Below, piece by piece: positions 22,958 to 33,866 of a stretch of DNA of 64,000 bases. Each line of letters begins with the position of its first letter. Positions within the stretch are counted from its first letter, which is position 1. The notes beneath the pieces are model-generated. The model ran no database searches. It worked only from the letters and a program-made list of their open reading frames with translations, and had not been told where the DNA came from. The stretch is from NCBI GenBank assembly GCA_020744225.1, contig JAGMWG010000006.1, positions 806,001-870,000 on the forward strand, in the 5' to 3' direction. The DNA is from Paraphoma chrysanthemicola. Taxonomy: Eukaryota > Ascomycota > Dothideomycetes > Pleosporales > Phaeosphaeriaceae. Both the position numbers and the translations under genes were made by a program.

Positions 22958-23519
22958 GATGTTGATGCGGACCGAGTCGTGTGGTTGATAATGGGCTTGC
23001 TATTAATTGTTTGCTTCACAATTGAGTAGCGCAGCAACGACAATAAACTCTAGCGACTCAATTTTTGCAAAGGCGAGAATTCACCACTTTGGACGCAAAC
23101 GGACCCGAGTCATGTGAAGCGTTACTGGTGATGATGAGTGTGAGGAGGCTCGTGCAGCCGTGCGTCAGAGGAATCAGATTCCAAAACGAACAAGGCAACA
23201 ACAACCGACATGTGCGTACTTTTAGGGCAAACGCAACGTGATGCTGTAGCCTGGAGGTATGCGAGCAGTTGGAGCTCTAGTTGATGGTGTCACTTTTTGG
23301 GAAATCGGAGAGCCTGGCCTTGGCGCGCTACTGCAGCTGCACTAGCGCGGAGCTGTGACGCTCGCGCATGCCAGCCTAAGCCGTGGGACATTGCGCTCAT
23401 TGTCCAACAAAGCCATCGCGGCTCTTTATCTCGTCCACCTCGACGTCAATTTGCTAGGGCACATCTCCTCCCCTCAGTCGGACTTGTCAACAACGTACCG
23501 GCTGCAATTCTACGTCGCT
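22958..23519. promoter_or_regulatory. Bidirectional promoter region (nucleotidyltransferase / TFIIF alpha)
   Basis: 562 bp between two divergent start codons. No gene fits inside, so both promoters must lie here. I could not assign specific factor sites with confidence. Confidence 0.55.
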
Positions 23520-25604
23520 ATGAACGGCCAACCTCCCGCGCCCGCCGCGCCTGCGGTCCAGAATGGCCAGCAGCTGCCTGTCCGTCGCCCAAAGCCGCGT
23601 CCAAAGAAGGACTCTGGCCCATTACGCGCGCCTCGAAGGCCTCTGAAGAACATCACCCGCCCGATGGTGTCGCTCTCGCAGATGAGTGAGACACGGAAGC
23701 CAGTTCCCACTGGCGCCTCAGACAGGCAGGAAAAGGATGCGCTCCGCCAGGAGTACGTAGAGAAGGGCGCGTCCATGTTCCCGCTGGTCGTTACGCGCCG
23801 CGATCTGAAGCAGCTCCGGCATCACGTAATGCGTCTCCAGAGCAAGGGCCGGGTCGACATCAACGATAAAGAACAGTTCACGCCCCCGATTCGTCTGCAT
23901 CGGCGCGATCCACGTGCGCCTCCCAGTGGAGTCGGCTCGCATTTCGAGGAAGAGGAGACCAAAGAGGACCTCGAGGAGATCAAGGAGCGCGAGCGCATCG
24001 AGCTGCAGAAAGAGGACCGGCGCAAGGTTCGCGAAGAGAACCAGGCCAAGATTGCACCTACGGGCAAGACAAAGCCTCAAGCCTTTCAGAAGAAGACGGA
24101 GCAGAAGTACCGGCCCGACGACACCCCCGAAGCGAAGAAGCGACAATTGCTGCGTTACGAGGAGACACTGCCATGGCATCTAGAGGACTTCGAGAACAAG
24201 CAGACGTGGGTGGGCACATACGAATCGGAGCTCTCCGAGGCACACATCATGCTTTCTTTGGACCCCACGAACCCGCACAGTGCTGTTCGCATGGCACCTA
24301 TGGAGCGCTGGTACCGCTTCAATGTCAAGGGCAAGGTTAGGCCTACAGGCGATGACCTCGACAAGGTTATGTACAAGGTCGAGAACGTCCCCAGCTTTCT
24401 GCGCAATATTGAGGCCCGGGCTGCAGTCAGGGAGCAAGAGCATGCACGGCAACGAGCTGGTGCTGGCATGAGGACCCGTGTGGGTGGCGGTGCAGATGAC
24501 GAAGGCAGAATCCAGCGCCAAAGGCGGCCAGATGACGATGACGCCCCAGTAAAGCGTGAAGCTGATGCTGACGATATCGATTTCAATCTCGACGAAGATT
24601 TTGCTGATGACGAGGAGGGTCTGAACGGGCTGTTCGAGGGAGAAGCAGAAGATGTCAAGGAGGCTGAGGAGAAGCTAAAGCGTGACCAACTGAATGCCGC
24701 TCTGTGGGATCGACCCGATGAAGCCGAAATCGCACGACGCGAGGAGGCTGAGGAGAAGGAGGCTGAGCAATTGAGAGCTATGGAGAAGATCACCAAGAAG
24801 GCTTTGATCAAGCGAGAGAAAAGATATGATTACATCGATAGCGACGGTGAGAATCCGTATGTCACATCGAGTGACTCCGACACCGACTCTGAGACGGAGC
24901 GGCTACGAGCTAAGGAAGAGGAAGAAAAGAAGGCAGCTGAGGCGAACGGCAAGGCACCAGATGGCGGCAATCTCCCATCAGGAGCGTCAAGCAAGGGTAC
25001 CAACACACCGTCCGGCTCCCACAAGCCTGTTGACATCAAGAGCAAGAAGAGACCTGGCTCACCTAATCTCTCAGAAGCCAGCGGTAACGAGTCATCGCGC
25101 AAAAAGCACAAGAAGAACCGGGACAAACTTTTGGATGGCTCGCGCAAGTCCACGCTTGGACACCTCAAGGGTGCTGCATCCGGCAGCGATAGCGAGATGA
25201 CCGATGCTGGTAGGAAGGAAAAGAAGAAGAAGAACAAGACCAAGCTGGTTATTGGTGCCTCGCCGAGCGGCAGCCCTGGCCAAAGTCGTGCTGGAAGTCC
25301 CGCAGCTTCGCAGGTCAATGGGAGTCGTGCGGGTAGCCCAGCAGCATCCTCTCCCAAGCCCGCTATTCCGTCTGCTAAGGAGATCTACGATTCCCTGCCA
25401 CCTCAAGGGATGAACATCCAGACCTTGATCGCCAAGTTTAAGGGCCGTGTCGACAAGACAAACAGTCAAATGTTCATCAGGCTTGTGAAGGCAGTCAGCT
25501 CATTCGACAAGCAGAACAGCTGGCTGACCCCCCTGACTCAAATGCCTACCGAAGAGGAGATTAACAAGTTCATGAATGCAACAAAGCAGCCTAAGCCCGC
25601 CTAA
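23520..25604 (+). CDS. TFG1: Transcription initiation factor IIF alpha subunit (Tfg1/RAP74)
   Basis: One uninterrupted frame of 694 aa from ATG 23520 (MNGQPPAPAAP); the frame is open upstream but that part is not conserved-looking. The N-terminal dimerisation domain includes FPLVVTRRDLKQLRHHVMR and, later, WVGTYESELSEAHIMLSLD and MERWYRFNVKGKV. A long charged middle part follows (acidic DDDIDFNLDEDFADDEEGL-like region, then Lys-rich blocks and Ser/Gly repeats such as SPAAS). The C-terminal winged helix spans about 615-685 (AKEIYDSLPPQGMNIQTLIAKF). Known role: with TFIIF beta it escorts RNA polymerase II into the preinitiation complex and aids start-site choice. This domain order and length fit the fungal subunit well. 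Confidence 0.94.
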   Translation: MNGQPPAPAAPAVQNGQQLPVRRPKPRPKKDSGPLRAPRRPLKNITRPMVSLSQMSETRKPVPTGASDRQEKDALRQEYVEKGASMFPLVVTRRDLKQLRHHVMRLQSKGRVDINDKEQFTPPIRLHRRDPRAPPSGVGSHFEEEETKEDLEEIKERERIELQKEDRRKVREENQAKIAPTGKTKPQAFQKKTEQKYRPDDTPEAKKRQLLRYEETLPWHLEDFENKQTWVGTYESELSEAHIMLSLDPTNPHSAVRMAPMERWYRFNVKGKVRPTGDDLDKVMYKVENVPSFLRNIEARAAVREQEHARQRAGAGMRTRVGGGADDEGRIQRQRRPDDDDAPVKREADADDIDFNLDEDFADDEEGLNGLFEGEAEDVKEAEEKLKRDQLNAALWDRPDEAEIARREEAEEKEAEQLRAMEKITKKALIKREKRYDYIDSDGENPYVTSSDSDTDSETERLRAKEEEEKKAAEANGKAPDGGNLPSGASSKGTNTPSGSHKPVDIKSKKRPGSPNLSEASGNESSRKKHKKNRDKLLDGSRKSTLGHLKGAASGSDSEMTDAGRKEKKKKNKTKLVIGASPSGSPGQSRAGSPAASQVNGSRAGSPAASSPKPAIPSAKEIYDSLPPQGMNIQTLIAKFKGRVDKTNSQMFIRLVKAVSSFDKQNSWLTPLTQMPTEEEINKFMNATKQPKPA

Positions 25605-26232
25605 GTCCATACTTTGGCGCCGTAGGACCTTCAATTTGAGTTTTGCTGCAGGTCTTCTTGGACTGCGAATTGGCGTTGTAGCGTGGCAGTAGAAGCATTA
25701 GAATGGACACTCTTCGGGAGCTCTTTGGGACACTTTTTAGCGGCATGGAGTCACAAACACCTCACTTTTGGCACTATTAGAGCAGCTGAAGCAGAAATAA
25801 TACAGCATCATATATCACAATCATCCCCTGCAAATTAACCTGTAGCTCTACACACTTTCTTACTAAAAATCACTGCTCGATGATTATGTCGAGAATGGAC
25901 AGATTATGAAATCAAAGCAGATCGCGTGCAGATATATCGCACGCCTTCCTATTCAGTCTGTTTCTTCCTGATATGATTGGCGGTGATATCGGAAATAACA
26001 ACGTCCCACACCTCCTCGTCCGGCTCCTCAATAGCTTTGCCGAAGCATCTCGGAACCCGGAAAAGTCCATGACGGGATGGCTTTGCGCATCATCGCGTGG
26101 GCGTCTCGTGGACGCATTGACGTCTTTTCTTTTTCCTGCATTGTCTCATTGTTCTCCGTAGTACAGTGCGCGTATTCATTGGACGACCTAATTAAGGTTT
26201 CATTGGTACATGTGTAACGTTTCTGTCGGGTT
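25605..26232. other. Intergenic region TFG1 3' end / MFS promoter
   Basis: About 630 bp. AT-rich 3' flank of TFG1 followed by the transporter promoter. No other feature. Confidence 0.45.
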
Positions 26233-28063
26233 ATGACGACGCATCCGGACCGTGGGAAAAGTGGCGGGGAAATGCCGATCACCGGGACTCAGACTTTATC
26301 ATCAAATCCAACGCCGGATTTGAATACGGTGCAGGAGGAGTTTGGGAGCAAGGATGGACGGGAGGGTGGAAAGAGAGGGAGACTGAGACGGGCTTATGAG
26401 ATTTTAACATGGACGCCGCCGAATTGCCGATGGGATCCTGCGAAACCGCCGCAGTTTTCTATGTCGATGAGTATGTTATTTCTCTCCAACTTTATATCTC
26501 CTAAAACTATCGCAAATATGTGGACGCGAAATGCTAATGGTGAACAGATGTCCTATTCGCCTTTGCAGCAGGTTTCACAGTAGCGAATTTGTACTACAAC
26601 CATCCGATCTTGAACATCCTGGCACATGACTTTGGCGTCCGGTACGAGCAAGTCGCGCAGATTCCGACGGTCATGCAGGCTGGATATGCAGCTGGTTTGC
26701 TGTTCTTGTGTCCATTGGGAGACTTGTTACCGCGGAGGCCATTTGTGTGTGGATTGGTGTTTTTCACCGCGACGATGTGGTACGTCCTCTCCCCCATCCA
26801 TCCCATCTCAAATTATACTTCACCATGCCATTGAGCCGCCACATACCTTAGCTCCGACGACAAGACTAGCAAGATTCAATGTAATTACTGACTTTCGACA
26901 GGCTTGGCCTATGCCTAACAACAAACCTCTCAGTCTTCACCGCCATCTCCTTCATCACCGCTGTGACAACCGTCACTCCACAACTCATGCTCCCCCTCGT
27001 CGGCGACCTTGCGCCACCCAACCGTCGCGCCGCCGCTCTCTCCATCGTCGTGTCCGGCCTTATGCTCGGCGTGCTGGTCGCACGCGTACTCTCTGGCACA
27101 ATGACCAACTTCGTGACCTGGCGCGCCGTATACTGGATGGCTCTCGGATTACAATACCTCATCTTCGCACTACTCTGGTGTTTCATGCCCGACTATCCGG
27201 CCACGAACCCGGGAATGAATTATTTCCGGATTCTATGGGATATAGTCAAGATGCTGTTTCGGCATCCTGTGCTTGTACAAGCATGTCTGGCGGGATTGTT
27301 TTGCTCGGCACCGTTCACGTCGTTTTGGACGACGTTGACGTTCTTACTTGCTGGCGAGCCATATCATTACTCGTCGCTGACGATCGGCTTGTTCGGGCTG
27401 ATTGGCATAGCGGGCATGCTTGGGTCGCCGGTGTATGCGCGTCTCGTGACGGATCGCTTCGTGCCGCATTTCACCGTCTTGTTTGGACTGAGTTGCAGTC
27501 TTATCGGCGTATGTATGGGCACATATTTGGGCAGTCTCACAGTCGCGGGACCCGTGTTGCAGGCGCTGCTGCTTGATTTCGGTAATCAAACCGCACAGAT
27601 TGCGAATCGCAGCGCGATCTATAGTATTGAGCCGAAGAGGCGGAATGGTGTGAACACAGCGTTCATGGTGTCGACTTTCTGCGGACAACTCATTGGCACG
27701 GCGGCTGGGAATCATATTTATGCTGCGGCGGGCTGGATCGGATCTGGGAGTGCGAGTGTGGGATTCATTGGTGCGGCGCTTCTGACGATTATCGCAAGGG
27801 GTCCGTGGGAGGAGAGATGGCTTGGATGGAGGGGAGGGTGGAGCATGGCGAAGAAGAATAAAGACAGTGCAGATGGAAAGACAAGCGAAAAGACTCATTT
27901 CGAGAATGGCAGGATTCGGGACGAGGAGAAGGGCATGGGGGCGGAGGGCAAGGTGCTGGCTGAAGTAGCTGCAGAACCGGGGAATGAGAGCCCATTAGGT
28001 ACAGACGAAGAAGAGAAGAGCTCGAGGGACAGCAAGGACGCGATTCGACCTGCTAAGATTTGA
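26233..28063 (+). CDS. Major facilitator superfamily transporter
   Basis: Three exons (26233-26470, 26548-26779, 26902-28063) with introns of 77 nt (branch TGCTAATGG, end AACAG) and 122 nt (GTACGT, end GACAG) give 543 aa. An N-terminal tail of about 75 residues is cytosolic. Helices begin with NVLFAFAAGFTVANLYYNHP and continue; the loop between helices 2 and 3 has GDLLPRRP, a variant of the MFS signature, and the repeat in the middle is VGDLAPPNRRAAALS. About 12 membrane segments can be followed to IGAALLTIIARG. The C-terminal tail is Lys/Glu-rich. The sequence resembles bacterial-type MFS exporters of unknown substrate more than fungal sugar porters, but the substrate cannot be told. The start may be later (an in-frame Met at 26272). 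It converges with HGH1, 89 bp apart. Confidence 0.87.
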
Positions 28064-28152
28064 AGGGTTTCATCTAAAGCATATAGACGGTTCTTACATG
28101 GTGCATTTATGCATAGCCGGCGTTCGTAGAGGCATGTATGTTGTATCGAGCT

Positions 28153-29462
28153 CTACAAAATGTCGACAATCTTGTCATCTTCATCTTCCTCGTCATTCTT
28201 CAGCTCCACCATCCTGCCGCTATCCCCTCCAACTGCATCGGGTATGTCTTCTTCCTCGCCCTCTTCCTTCCGCTGGATGACTTGCACCACTCGATCGCAA
28301 GCGTCTCGCACATCGTCGTTCTCCACATGCAAATGGCACTCTCTGATGATTGGGTACACCTTGACTTTTCGCAGCACGTCCCTGCTTTCTCGTGTTGTGC
28401 TCAACAACAGGAGTGTTTCAAGATGTGTTTTCATAATCTGCTCATCCTTTTCCCGTTCCTTGTCCGGCTCAAGCAGTTGCAGCTCGTCGAGCATTCCCTC
28501 TGTATCATCATCTGAGTATTCCTCGGGGCCCATGAGTGGGAGCAAAATGTAGGGTAGCAGATTCGCACCGATTGACGGAGGCGGTAATGCTGGGTCCGGG
28601 TTCAGGTTGGACAGAAGTACTGGGTGTGCGGGGACGAGGAACGCAACGTTCTTGATCGTGGAAGCGACTCCGAGCCGTCGAATATGCGAGGCGTGGTCGG
28701 TGAAGACTTGAATCTTGGTGATCGGTATAATGTTGCTGTCGTGCTCTTGCGCGGTCGTGAGATACTCGCGACCCTTGGGGAACCTCGCCAGGTCTGCGAA
28801 GAAGTACGAAAGATGATCGAAGTCTGCATGCTTGTTATACGCGCCCGCCGCGCCCTTGACGAAGCAATCCATGAGCTGGTCCATGGCCCATTGTGACTTG
28901 GATAGCTCTTTGGGAACGTCGCGCTTCAATTCTAGTACTCTCTGTAGGGAATCGTCCTTGGCCATATTGGCGAGCAGCATTGCGATTTCATTCGCGCTCT
29001 GCTCTTTTGGATACTGCGACAGCCGTCAGCCCTCCATGCCCTGTATTTTGTATGCGCTGGTGAACTGACATACTGTTATCCGTGACAGCAGAGTCTCGAG
29101 GAGCGCGTCATCTTTCGCAAGCGACTTGCAGACCTCGGTGTCTGAAGAGATGTTGATGAGGATCGTGAGGGCATTCTTCGCTATGGGCGCATAGTCTTTT
29201 ACGAGAAGCTTAAGATCCTTAATGGGCTCTAACTGATTGCGCTTGAATAGCGTCACATGAGACTGTGAGTAGCCGACAAGGTGTTCGGTCGCTGTCGAAT
29301 ATCAGCGATGCTGCGTGGTGGGGTGGAGGGGCTGCTGCTGACCAGTTTGTCGAATCTGTGTGTTCCCATGGTGGAGGAACTCTACCAGCTGCACCCATTA
29401 CATCAGCTATGAACATGCGACGCGTGGTTCAGTGCTCCTACCTCTTCTAATTCCGTCGGCAT
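28153..29462 (-). CDS. HGH1: Hgh1, ARM-repeat chaperone for translation elongation factor 2
   Basis: Four exons (29442-29462, 29343-29388, 29074-29291, 28153-29013) with introns of 53, 51 and 60 nt give 381 aa. The first exon encodes only seven residues (MPTELEE); the joined start reads ELVEFLHHGNTQIRQTA, the usual N-terminus of this family. Armadillo-like helices follow (LKLLVKDYAPIAKNALTILIN, then the conserved FFADLARFPKGR and LPYILLPLMGPEEY blocks of the former DUF383/DUF384 domains). The C-terminus is very acidic (EEDEDDKIVDIL). In yeast Hgh1 works with the TRiC chaperonin and the Cns1 co-chaperone to fold eEF2; the same role is inferred here. All splice sites keep frame and have good branch sites. 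Confidence 0.92.
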
Positions 29463-30731
29463 CGTGGTGGCTTTGCGATGCTGCAGTGGCCGATGACGAA
29501 CTTTTCTCGGCTTCCAAAATTTAAGGTTATCGATAAGCTTACGACCGTGTTCGCGATGACATGCATGCGTGCCACGCCCAGAAGCTCACTGCAGCTCACT
29601 TTTACCGCATTCATCATTGCATGCAAGACAATATGTCTTTCCTATTCTTGAACATAATCCTTGGGTACTATCGTGCCATTGTGGCGACTTGATCCTTACA
29701 ATCTGGATGCGCCGGATTACGAATGGAAAAAAAATCATTCCAACACGCAAGAATGTCAAGCAGGCGACCAAAAACCATGACCAAGCATAAACTGCTGCTG
29801 TTCATTTCATTTGGGCCGCTCGACCTGTCAGAGTTGATTGCTCGCAAATAGGCGACCGTCTCAAGTGCGACTAACCTAATTTGACCTGGGTTGGCGGCTA
29901 CAAACAGTCATGCTAGAGAATGTGCCCACCATTTCCTAGCCGCCAACCTCCTCGAGGCTGCAAGCCTCGTGCCACTAACATCAGAAAACCCAAATTGCGC
30001 GATGTCTACCTTTTCTCCTACTGTATGTTTCGGCAATAGCTCGGATGTTTGCCAAAGAGAGCTGCAGAACAGAAGTGCGGCCGGTGGATTGAGCGAGTTC
30101 CGGCACTTGCGACAGCACATGCCAGCATATTCGTCTCCGCAGTCAGCGAGGAACAGCAGAGAGCCTCAATGGAATGTTTCGGTGCGCTGAAAATAGATCT
30201 CCGAAGTGATCGCATCGGGCCGCTGGTCAAATGTACGTGACCACCAAAGCACACTACATCCACCCAATCATCGTAAGATGCGACCAACGTTGGACCCTGC
30301 GCGGGCTTGCAGCATGGTGCACGCAGAATGGAGCGTTGGCGCTTACTGCATAGACAGCCAACCACCAAAATTATAACCGCTGTTCATCAATAGCACCGTA
30401 GCGCCTAGACAAACACACGCGATGATTGGTTGTTCCCCTCCACCACCATGGCCGAATGTGGTAACCCTGCAAGGGAAGCACATTTGAACCGCTATTGCCG
30501 TCAACGCGAATTCGAGGCTTTACCGACATATCGGTCGATATCGAGGCGGCTGGTCTTATACTCTTTATCCCCAGATTAATCGACGTCTAGGCACGCATAC
30601 TGTGGTTGTGCTTCTGGTGTTACTGTCCCGAGCTTGTCGACGTCCCTGTGTGTGGCCACACATCACTCCACTACACTACTTCGTTTATTTCGGGACATCG
30701 ATCCCCAGAGGAGACCAGTCAAGAATTCATA
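29463..30731. promoter_or_regulatory. Divergent promoter region (HGH1 / proline-rich protein)
   Basis: About 1.27 kb between divergent starts. Short frames only. It must hold both promoters; no specific site is assigned. The frame of the plus-strand gene is open back to 30606, but the first 42 codons look like leader sequence. Confidence 0.4.
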
Positions 30732-32969
30732 ATGGCAGGCCCGGCCCTCCAATTGTTTCCACCCCCTCCCCGGGCTCCAAGGCAGACGAGCCCAAACAGA
30801 AGACCACCGCACATCAAGCCGCCGACACCAGAATCGACAACGAGGATGGAGAGCACAAAGAACACCAGACCGCCGGCAGACTTCCACGAACTTGTGATCC
30901 AAGTCAATTCGGTCCCGGTCTCGCCATCAAGTACAATTGCCCCACCACCTTCAATCGCCGCTCCCCCTCGAGCCCATGTTGCCAATTCACATGCAGTAAG
31001 AACACCACCACAAGCAAGCATGCCAATCTTCGACTCTCCACCTCAGCACAGGTCCCACACCCCAAACTCGTTGGCACAGGAAGAGTACTACCGTGGTCAA
31101 GATCCGCGAGCACCCTCGCCAGCCATGTCGACGCGTGAAGATCAAAGCCGACAACAAGCACGAGTTGCCTCACCAGATCTAAATCGAGCAGCTTCTCCCG
31201 CTTTCTCAACATGTGAGACACTTGTGCGAGCGAATAGCACTGCAACAAGAGTCCGAAGCATGTCCCCACAAGAAGATGCTCCAATGCGGTCGATGTTCCC
31301 AGTGTTCGATCCTACCCTGCCGCTTCGGAATCAGACATATCAGCCTCCTATGGTGTCACCAACACACATCGCAAGGACGCAGATCAGCAGATCGCCCTAC
31401 GCCACCGACTTCTACGTACCACACAGCAATGTTCGAGCAAGCAGCTCAACGGCACCGCCTCCTGCACCTAGACCTTTCTTCACCCCCTCACACCTGCTCG
31501 AGAACCTCTGGCTGTCCACTAATGGTCAAGAAGAGCCGGCTGTCCAGATATACACGCTGAGGATGCACCGTGCAACTGCAGCTAATCCTACCATCACATT
31601 CGGCACCACCGCCTCGTTACCGTTTTACAGCCTCGCACAGTCTAATCTAGCCCAGGGACATGACGTCCCTAGCATCATGAACGAACTGCTCATCCAAAGA
31701 CATCATCCGACGCAGCCGCGAGTCCTCCCAATCGCTCATCTTGATCTGATAGCACCGCCCTCACTGGATACCGAGGCATTCAACCCGCAGCAGCAAGAGA
31801 GCACAACTCTTCTCACAAGCATCTACCCAAAGCTTGCTGCACTCCAAGCGCTGGATGCTGCGGCAAACTCTCCGGCTGCTTCGCACATCGCATTGGCAGA
31901 CCCTGGTGCGCAGTCACCTGCTGCACAGAGGCTTGCTGAAGATGTATTGGCCGGCGCTGCTCAGCGCGAATGCTGTGCGCTCGCTTGGACAAGAGATGAT
32001 CCCCAGCAGCAAGCGAACCCCTGGGCACAACACATCCCATCAGAAGGGTCATATCAGCTTCATCACCCTACACTTGGCACGTTTCCGATCAAGGTCGAAG
32101 GTGATTGCTCTGTCATCAACACTCCCTCGACGCGCCCGGTCACTGCAATCTATGGCACCCCTGGGACACCACAAGCTATACCACGCAAGGCCGCATCTAT
32201 CACTATTCTCAACCCTTTCGTCTTGTCCCCAACGACACCGCGCACAAACGCCTTCTCGCCATTGCCGCCGCCACCTCGGCTCGATGGCATGAACCGACCA
32301 ATCTCCCTGACTCCATCAGAGATGTCAATCGGACAACTCCCAACCACAATCGACGCCACTGCCGACGACGCTATCCTCGGTCGTCTTGACTTCGCCAATG
32401 ATGCGCTGACACTCAACCTTGGCGCAATATCGCGCTTCAGCAATCCCTTCCTCGTAGATGTGGTCACCTCCACCATCCTTGCCGTCGCCATAGCCGAAGC
32501 AACACGCGGCCGCAAGTCGCGCAAAGCAAGTCAAGATAGTTTCGAGCCACCACCACCCAGCTACCTGCTTACCCACCAGAAAGAAGACACTGCGAAGGCG
32601 TTCAAAGAGTCCTTTGTCGAGGGCTTCCAAGGCTTTGGTGGAAAGACAAAAGCGCCCGCCGGCCTGAAGAAGTTCGCATCAAGCATGAAGAGCTCAGCAA
32701 CGAGTCGTAGTGCGAGCACGAGTTTCGACAAAGATATTGAGCTGGGTGAATGGTACGGACAGGACAAGTCGACGAAGGCATCGGAAAGTAAAGCGGAGAA
32801 GAAGGCGAGAAAGAAGCAGGAAGAGCAGGACAAGTTACCGCTTGTGACGAGAACGATTATCAACGTCTTGACCTTTGCGTTCAAGAGCGTCGTCTTCGTC
32901 ATCAAGATCGCCATCAAGATCGTCGCGGGCGTGGTCGTCATGATCACGCGGAACTTTGGCAAGTTGTAG
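30732..32969 (+). CDS. Proline-rich fungal-specific protein with C-terminal hydrophobic helix
   Basis: A 745-aa frame from ATG 30732 (MAGPALQLFPPPPRAP). Residues 1-270 are Pro/Ser/Thr-rich and disordered. A conserved-looking domain runs from about 280 to 480: EPAVQIYTLRMHRATAANP, TITFGTTASLPFYSL, then SIYPKLAALQALDAAANSP, SPAAQRLAEDVL and YQLHHPTLGTFPI. A second block near 540-600 (LGRLDFANDALTLNLGAI, then a hydrophobic FLVDVVTSTILAVAIAEA) follows, and the last 35 residues are an amphipathic or membrane-inserting helix (IINVLTFAFKSVVFVIKIAI). This pattern matches, from memory, a fungal family that databases label 'acetylserotonin methyltransferase-like'; I see no methyltransferase SAM motif, so that name looks wrong. 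Function unknown; membrane association likely. Confidence 0.75.
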   Translation: MAGPALQLFPPPPRAPRQTSPNRRPPHIKPPTPESTTRMESTKNTRPPADFHELVIQVNSVPVSPSSTIAPPPSIAAPPRAHVANSHAVRTPPQASMPIFDSPPQHRSHTPNSLAQEEYYRGQDPRAPSPAMSTREDQSRQQARVASPDLNRAASPAFSTCETLVRANSTATRVRSMSPQEDAPMRSMFPVFDPTLPLRNQTYQPPMVSPTHIARTQISRSPYATDFYVPHSNVRASSSTAPPPAPRPFFTPSHLLENLWLSTNGQEEPAVQIYTLRMHRATAANPTITFGTTASLPFYSLAQSNLAQGHDVPSIMNELLIQRHHPTQPRVLPIAHLDLIAPPSLDTEAFNPQQQESTTLLTSIYPKLAALQALDAAANSPAASHIALADPGAQSPAAQRLAEDVLAGAAQRECCALAWTRDDPQQQANPWAQHIPSEGSYQLHHPTLGTFPIKVEGDCSVINTPSTRPVTAIYGTPGTPQAIPRKAASITILNPFVLSPTTPRTNAFSPLPPPPRLDGMNRPISLTPSEMSIGQLPTTIDATADDAILGRLDFANDALTLNLGAISRFSNPFLVDVVTSTILAVAIAEATRGRKSRKASQDSFEPPPPSYLLTHQKEDTAKAFKESFVEGFQGFGGKTKAPAGLKKFASSMKSSATSRSASTSFDKDIELGEWYGQDKSTKASESKAEKKARKKQEEQDKLPLVTRTIINVLTFAFKSVVFVIKIAIKIVAGVVVMITRNFGKL

Positions 32970-33272
32970 GTTGGCTTGCTGGCCATGAGTATGGTGATTT
33001 TTGTATATTCTTTCTAGCATTATACCATTTCTTCTGCACTTTCGTTATGGACTGGCACTAGCACTGGCACTAGGACTGGCTAGTATAGGCTACATATGTA
33101 GCAGGAATAATTTCAAATTACATTCCAACATTTTTGTTACTTTGTCTCCTCGATCCAAGCCGCACTCGTACCGCTATCCACCTTCACCTCTCTCATGCGG
33201 CTTTTGTCCCCGCACACCATACACCAATAAATCCCTAATTATTCTCATTCTCACTATCAAAATCACATGCTA

Positions 33273-33537
33273 GGATCCATGGTCCAGTGGTCAAGACGCC
33301 CGCACACTAAAACCCGCATCTGGCGTATATCGCCGCCATAGCCGTTCAGTCGGCGTTTGAGAGGAGTTGTCTCCTGGTCCTGGCTTTCCAGCCGCTTCTT
33401 GCGACGGCGCTTTGGCCGTTGCGTTCCTTGACCTTCGGGTCGCTTGTGGCTTTCGAGCCGGTCATTGCCGCACTGGCGAATTTGGGGTTGAATGGGTTGT
33501 GCTGCGGGAAACTCGAGTTCGAATCTTGATGGATCCA
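33273..33537 (+). tRNA. tRNA-like gene with 193-nt insert, copy 3 (isotype unresolved)
   Basis: Acceptor GGATCCA/TGGATCC is perfectly paired. A box TGGTCCAGTGG, D stem GTC/GAC, anticodon stem CCCGC/GCGGG, T stem TCGAG/CTTGA (one G-T) with loop TTCGAAT; TTTTT follows closely. The insert lies at about 33310-33502 and is the longest and most divergent of the four. Positions 32-37 read ACACTA. Lies about 300 bp after the proline-rich gene. Confidence 0.55.
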
Positions 33538-33866
33538 ATAAATTTTTGCTGTTGGTTGGCCCTTAAGTGACAAGGAAAGTATCGCGTCGCAGGTGTGAGA
33601 GTGTAGATTGAGGTTTGTGCTTTTGAGAGTATGTGAGAATACCAAGAGGTAGGGAATGTCGTTCTGAGCAAGGCCATAAGATGTACGTTCATGGAAATAT
33701 ATGCATGTCAATCTGTTTCTCCTTGGAAAGTGGTTGGGCTTTACACAAATTCATTCAGCCATCCTCACTCACCCTATGTCTCTCAGCATTTCCCAAGTCT
33801 CTCTGCCTCTTGATAACACTACATATCTCACCTAACTCATAAGGTCCCCATTCAATCAATCGAGTG

